This document shows, piece by piece, positions 61,817 to 64,000 of a stretch of DNA of 64,000 bases (its first letter is position 1; each line of letters begins with the position of its first letter). The stretch is from positions 1 to 64,000 of the forward strand of contig VWPU01014045.1 of assembly GCA_013398955.1 (NCBI GenBank). Reading direction: 5' to 3'. The notes below the pieces were generated by a model. That model saw only the letters and a program-made list of their open reading frames with translations, was not told the origin of the DNA and ran no database searches. The stretch comes from Callaeas wilsoni. Taxonomy: Eukaryota > Chordata > Aves > Passeriformes > Callaeidae. Made by a program: the position numbers and the translations under genes.

Positions 61817-61988
61817 AGCCCAATAACTATCGGACACTGATCGGCCGCTCAGTGAATGGCAGCCAGCTGGGAAAGGACTACACTCAACTGAGAAGCCTGC
61901 TGCAGCTTATCCGCACTTATTCCAGAGCACACCTCTATGGGCCAAACATTGGAAGGCCCAGAAAGAATGTCATTGCTTTCCTGGAAGG
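61817..61988 (+). CDS. HPSE2: Heparanase-2, internal coding exon (exon 5, 172 nt, phase 1-2)
   Basis: This exon codes about 57 residues of heparanase-2, roughly human 263-319. It starts EPNNYRTLIGRSVNGSQLGK and ends LYGPNIGRPRKNVIAFLEG. The first residue is the Glu of the Asn-Glu-Pro motif, the position of the proton donor in active GH79 heparanase (Glu225 in heparanase-1); its codon is split, G at 61253 plus AG at 61817-61818. The sequon N-G-S is present. The acceptor is TTTATTTTCTCAG at 61804-61816; the donor is AGG|GTAAGT. The exon ends in phase 2, with GG of a Gly codon, as expected before the Phe-Met-Lys of the next human exon. It seems more diverged from human (as remembered) than exon 4, with changes in the TLIGRSV and LQLIRTYSRAH stretches. 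The open frame extends upstream through intron 4 to 61468, but that part is intronic. Confidence 0.96.
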
Positions 61989-64000
61989 GTAAGTGGTGTT
62001 GTGTTGATTAAAAAGAGCCCAGAAATCCCTCCTGAGACTAACGCCCTTTGTGGTGGGAAGGCTTGCTCCTCGGCTTCCCAATGTCCAACAGCCTCCAGGA
62101 CAGTGAGAATCTGTGTGGCTGAGCCACCACAGTACCAGAGGCTTTGGGACATGGTCATCCGTACTGCTAAAGTTCTGCAGAGGTCCCTGGTGGGATTTTG
62201 GGACGGACTGATTAACACTCTCTCAAGCACTTCCAGCATTTCCCAATTATAGGCAGACTGAAGTGTCCACCTTGTTGGGATGCTAACACAACACAGTGGT
62301 GTGGATGCAGGCTGCTGCAGCAAGGTCAGGATGTGTGTCCTGGCACCACTTACCAGTGTGCACATTATTATCTCAGAGTCCTTCTGGACAAATTGCTTTG
62401 CTCTTCCCATGTGGTGAGTTCTTCTCCCTGTGCTTTCTCCATCTGTGCAGAGGAAGAACCTGTAGCAACTTTCTTCACTGGCCAAGCTCTCTTCTTCCTC
62501 CTAGGGGGATTGGCAGGTCTCTAGTTTGGGAAGGCCAGAGGTGGAGCAGGAATGGTGACAGAGAGGGATGCAGACACCTGGAGGTGACATTGGACAGCTA
62601 CGGGAATCGGGGAGGTGTGGGAGCCTGCTGGCAGCAGGAGTTGGGACTGTGCAGCTCGAAGACCATGCAGCAGAAGGGAAATTCCCTGCAGGACTGTAAA
62701 CAGAAACTCCAGTGCAGAAGGCTGGGCAGGGGGAGGTGTGGAAGGGACTCTGCTGGGAGCAAAGCTGGGTCTAGCATTCATTAACATCTGCAGGAATGAT
62801 CTGGCAGAAACAATAAACAGCACACTGATGCAGTCCCCAGCGAGGCAAGGAGGGAGCCAGGGCCAGATTCTCAACTCTGCTGCAGCAGCACAGAGACCAT
62901 AAAGCTGGTTGAACCAGCTGCGACGCCAGCATCCCTCCCACTGACGAAGTGGGGGAACAGCCCCTGCGTCCCCACCACGGCTGCCGCCAATGCCACGTGA
63001 GCGCGTCGCCCGATGGAGCCCCGCGTTTGGTACCACGCGTGGGAGCGGCGCAGGGGGAGTTACAAAATGTTGTAGTAGCCTTGATCAGCAGGAAATCTAT
63101 TAGCGCCGGGAGGAGCAGGCTGAGTAAGGAAAACAATGGGGATGAGAGCCAAGAAGCTATTAGAGAAAGGGAAGTCCTACTGCTGTGTTTGCCCTTCGTG
63201 CGCCGCAGCCGGGTCCCAGGGAAGAGGGGTCAGAAGAGCCAAATTGCACGGCCAGGGTGGTCCAGCAGCTAAATGTTGCTGGGCTGCATTTTGACTGACG
63301 GCCACCCTGGGAGCAAGGCTGTAGTGTACAGTCTGGTGGAAATAATGGCAGACACTCCGTCTCAAATGAAAGGGGAGGTATGTAAGAGCTGCAGCCCTGG
63401 TGACGGGATAGTGGGGGCTCTTCAGAACTCCCCAACTGGTGTGGAAAAGCTGTGATGAGCACGTCTGCTCTCCAATCTATGTATTCTTTGCTCTGCTGCC
63501 ATTCCTGCCTTCCAGGATGACTCTGTTCCACGGGTGTTCAAACTGTTTTGTCTCTCCCATGGAGAAACCTTGTGTCCTGCACTCCAAATCCTGGTGTCTG
63601 CAGCTAACAGCAAGCGGCACGTGCCTGCATGGCCTTACAGCCCGCAGGGTCCTGTGGGAAAAGAGCTGCTTGTCTTTCCACATAAAGACCCCATTACTAC
63701 CAGGCAGGGCGTAAAGAGGAGGGACAAGTCTGATTACACAAAGACAAAGGGCTAAACGCTCATTTGCAGTATTTGACATGGAGCTGCAAAAGGATAAACA
63801 AATAAACCCCAGTGCTTAAGCTCTTTGACAGCGTGAGCTTTATTCCCAGTAGTTCCCCAAGGTCTCTTCAATATGTGGGTTAGTGCTACCGAGAGTTCTG
63901 TCTTCTGCAGCAGCATCCAGAACTGGTCAGCAGGATGTAGCTCAGCATGTGCCTGGTGCTGTCACAGCCAGGACATGCCTCTCAGGGTCCTGAATGAGCC
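61989..64000 (+). other. HPSE2: 5' part of the HPSE2 intron after exon 5
   Basis: Begins with the strong donor GTAAGT. Moderately GC-rich, with no recognised repeats and no further HPSE2 exon (the next human exon begins near FMKVAGSTVDAVTW and nothing similar is present). Contains the CpG cluster listed separately. Confidence 0.85.
62920..63065. promoter_or_regulatory. Intragenic CpG cluster with E-box
   Basis: CpGs are dense here (GCGACGCC, TGCGTCCCC, GCCGCCAATGCC, GAGCGCGTCGCCCGATGG, CCGCGTTTGG, CCACGCGTGGGAGCGGCGC) compared with the flanks. An E-box CACGTG is at 62994-62999 and an inverted-CCAAT-like GCCAATG just before it. It might be a small CpG island or an alternative promoter; no TATA box or initiator is obvious. 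Confidence 0.4.

Noticed and set aside
61468..61992. 174-codon frame ending in HPSE2 exon 5
   Set aside because: Only 61817-61988 matches HPSE2. The upstream part is intron 4 in the same frame; exon 4 joins exon 5 precisely without it.
62521..63036. 171-codon minus-strand frame over the CpG cluster
   Set aside because: Ala/Arg/Pro-rich as expected from GC content; no family resemblance or splice support.

Overview
The window is animal nuclear DNA, most probably from a bird. It has intron-split coding sequence, long AT-rich introns and many CR1 LINE fragments. Several of these begin with the TCATAGAATCATAGAATGG-type block that marks CR1 3' ends in birds; others look like the older CR1 copies shared with turtles and crocodilians. 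I see no prokaryotic genes, phage, CRISPR array, rRNA or tRNA.

One gene is recognisable, on the + strand: HPSE2 (heparanase-2), a secreted heparan-sulfate-binding relative of heparanase. Three internal coding exons are present at 3059-3220 (162 nt), 61080-61253 (174 nt) and 61817-61988 (172 nt). They correspond to about residues 151-320 of the 592-residue human protein, so I call them exons 3, 4 and 5. All have good GT-AG splice sites and their phases join into one open frame. The exons for the N-terminus and the C-terminal half lie outside the window.

Layout: 1-3058 is the end of the upstream intron and starts on a CpG-dense edge. Intron 3 (3221-61079, 57,859 bp) fills most of the window. 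Intron 4 (61254-61816) is only 563 bp. 61989-64000 is the start of the next intron and has a small CpG cluster near 62920-63065. Intron 3 holds minus-strand CR1 copies (main ones near 9.3-11.85, 15.97, 19.85, 25.68, 34.4, 48.6 and 57.5 kb), plus-strand CR1 copies (near 17.2, 30.4, 39.5 and 49.6 kb), MIR-like SINE scraps, and a 184-bp tandem duplication ending in an expanded GAAA/GGAA tract (26.58-27.06 kb). It also holds a degenerate tandem array of about 48-bp period at roughly 53.70-54.73 kb that I cannot assign to a known repeat. Several AT-rich, repeat-poor blocks (near 12.2, 14.2, 27.6-29.2, 32.1-32.9 and 35.6 kb) look like candidate conserved non-coding elements.

No new gene system is evident. 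The most useful observations are the paired in-frame-skippable HPSE2 exons, the 48-bp array and the duplicated microsatellite block. All repeat-family calls come from remembered consensus sequences, not from a search.
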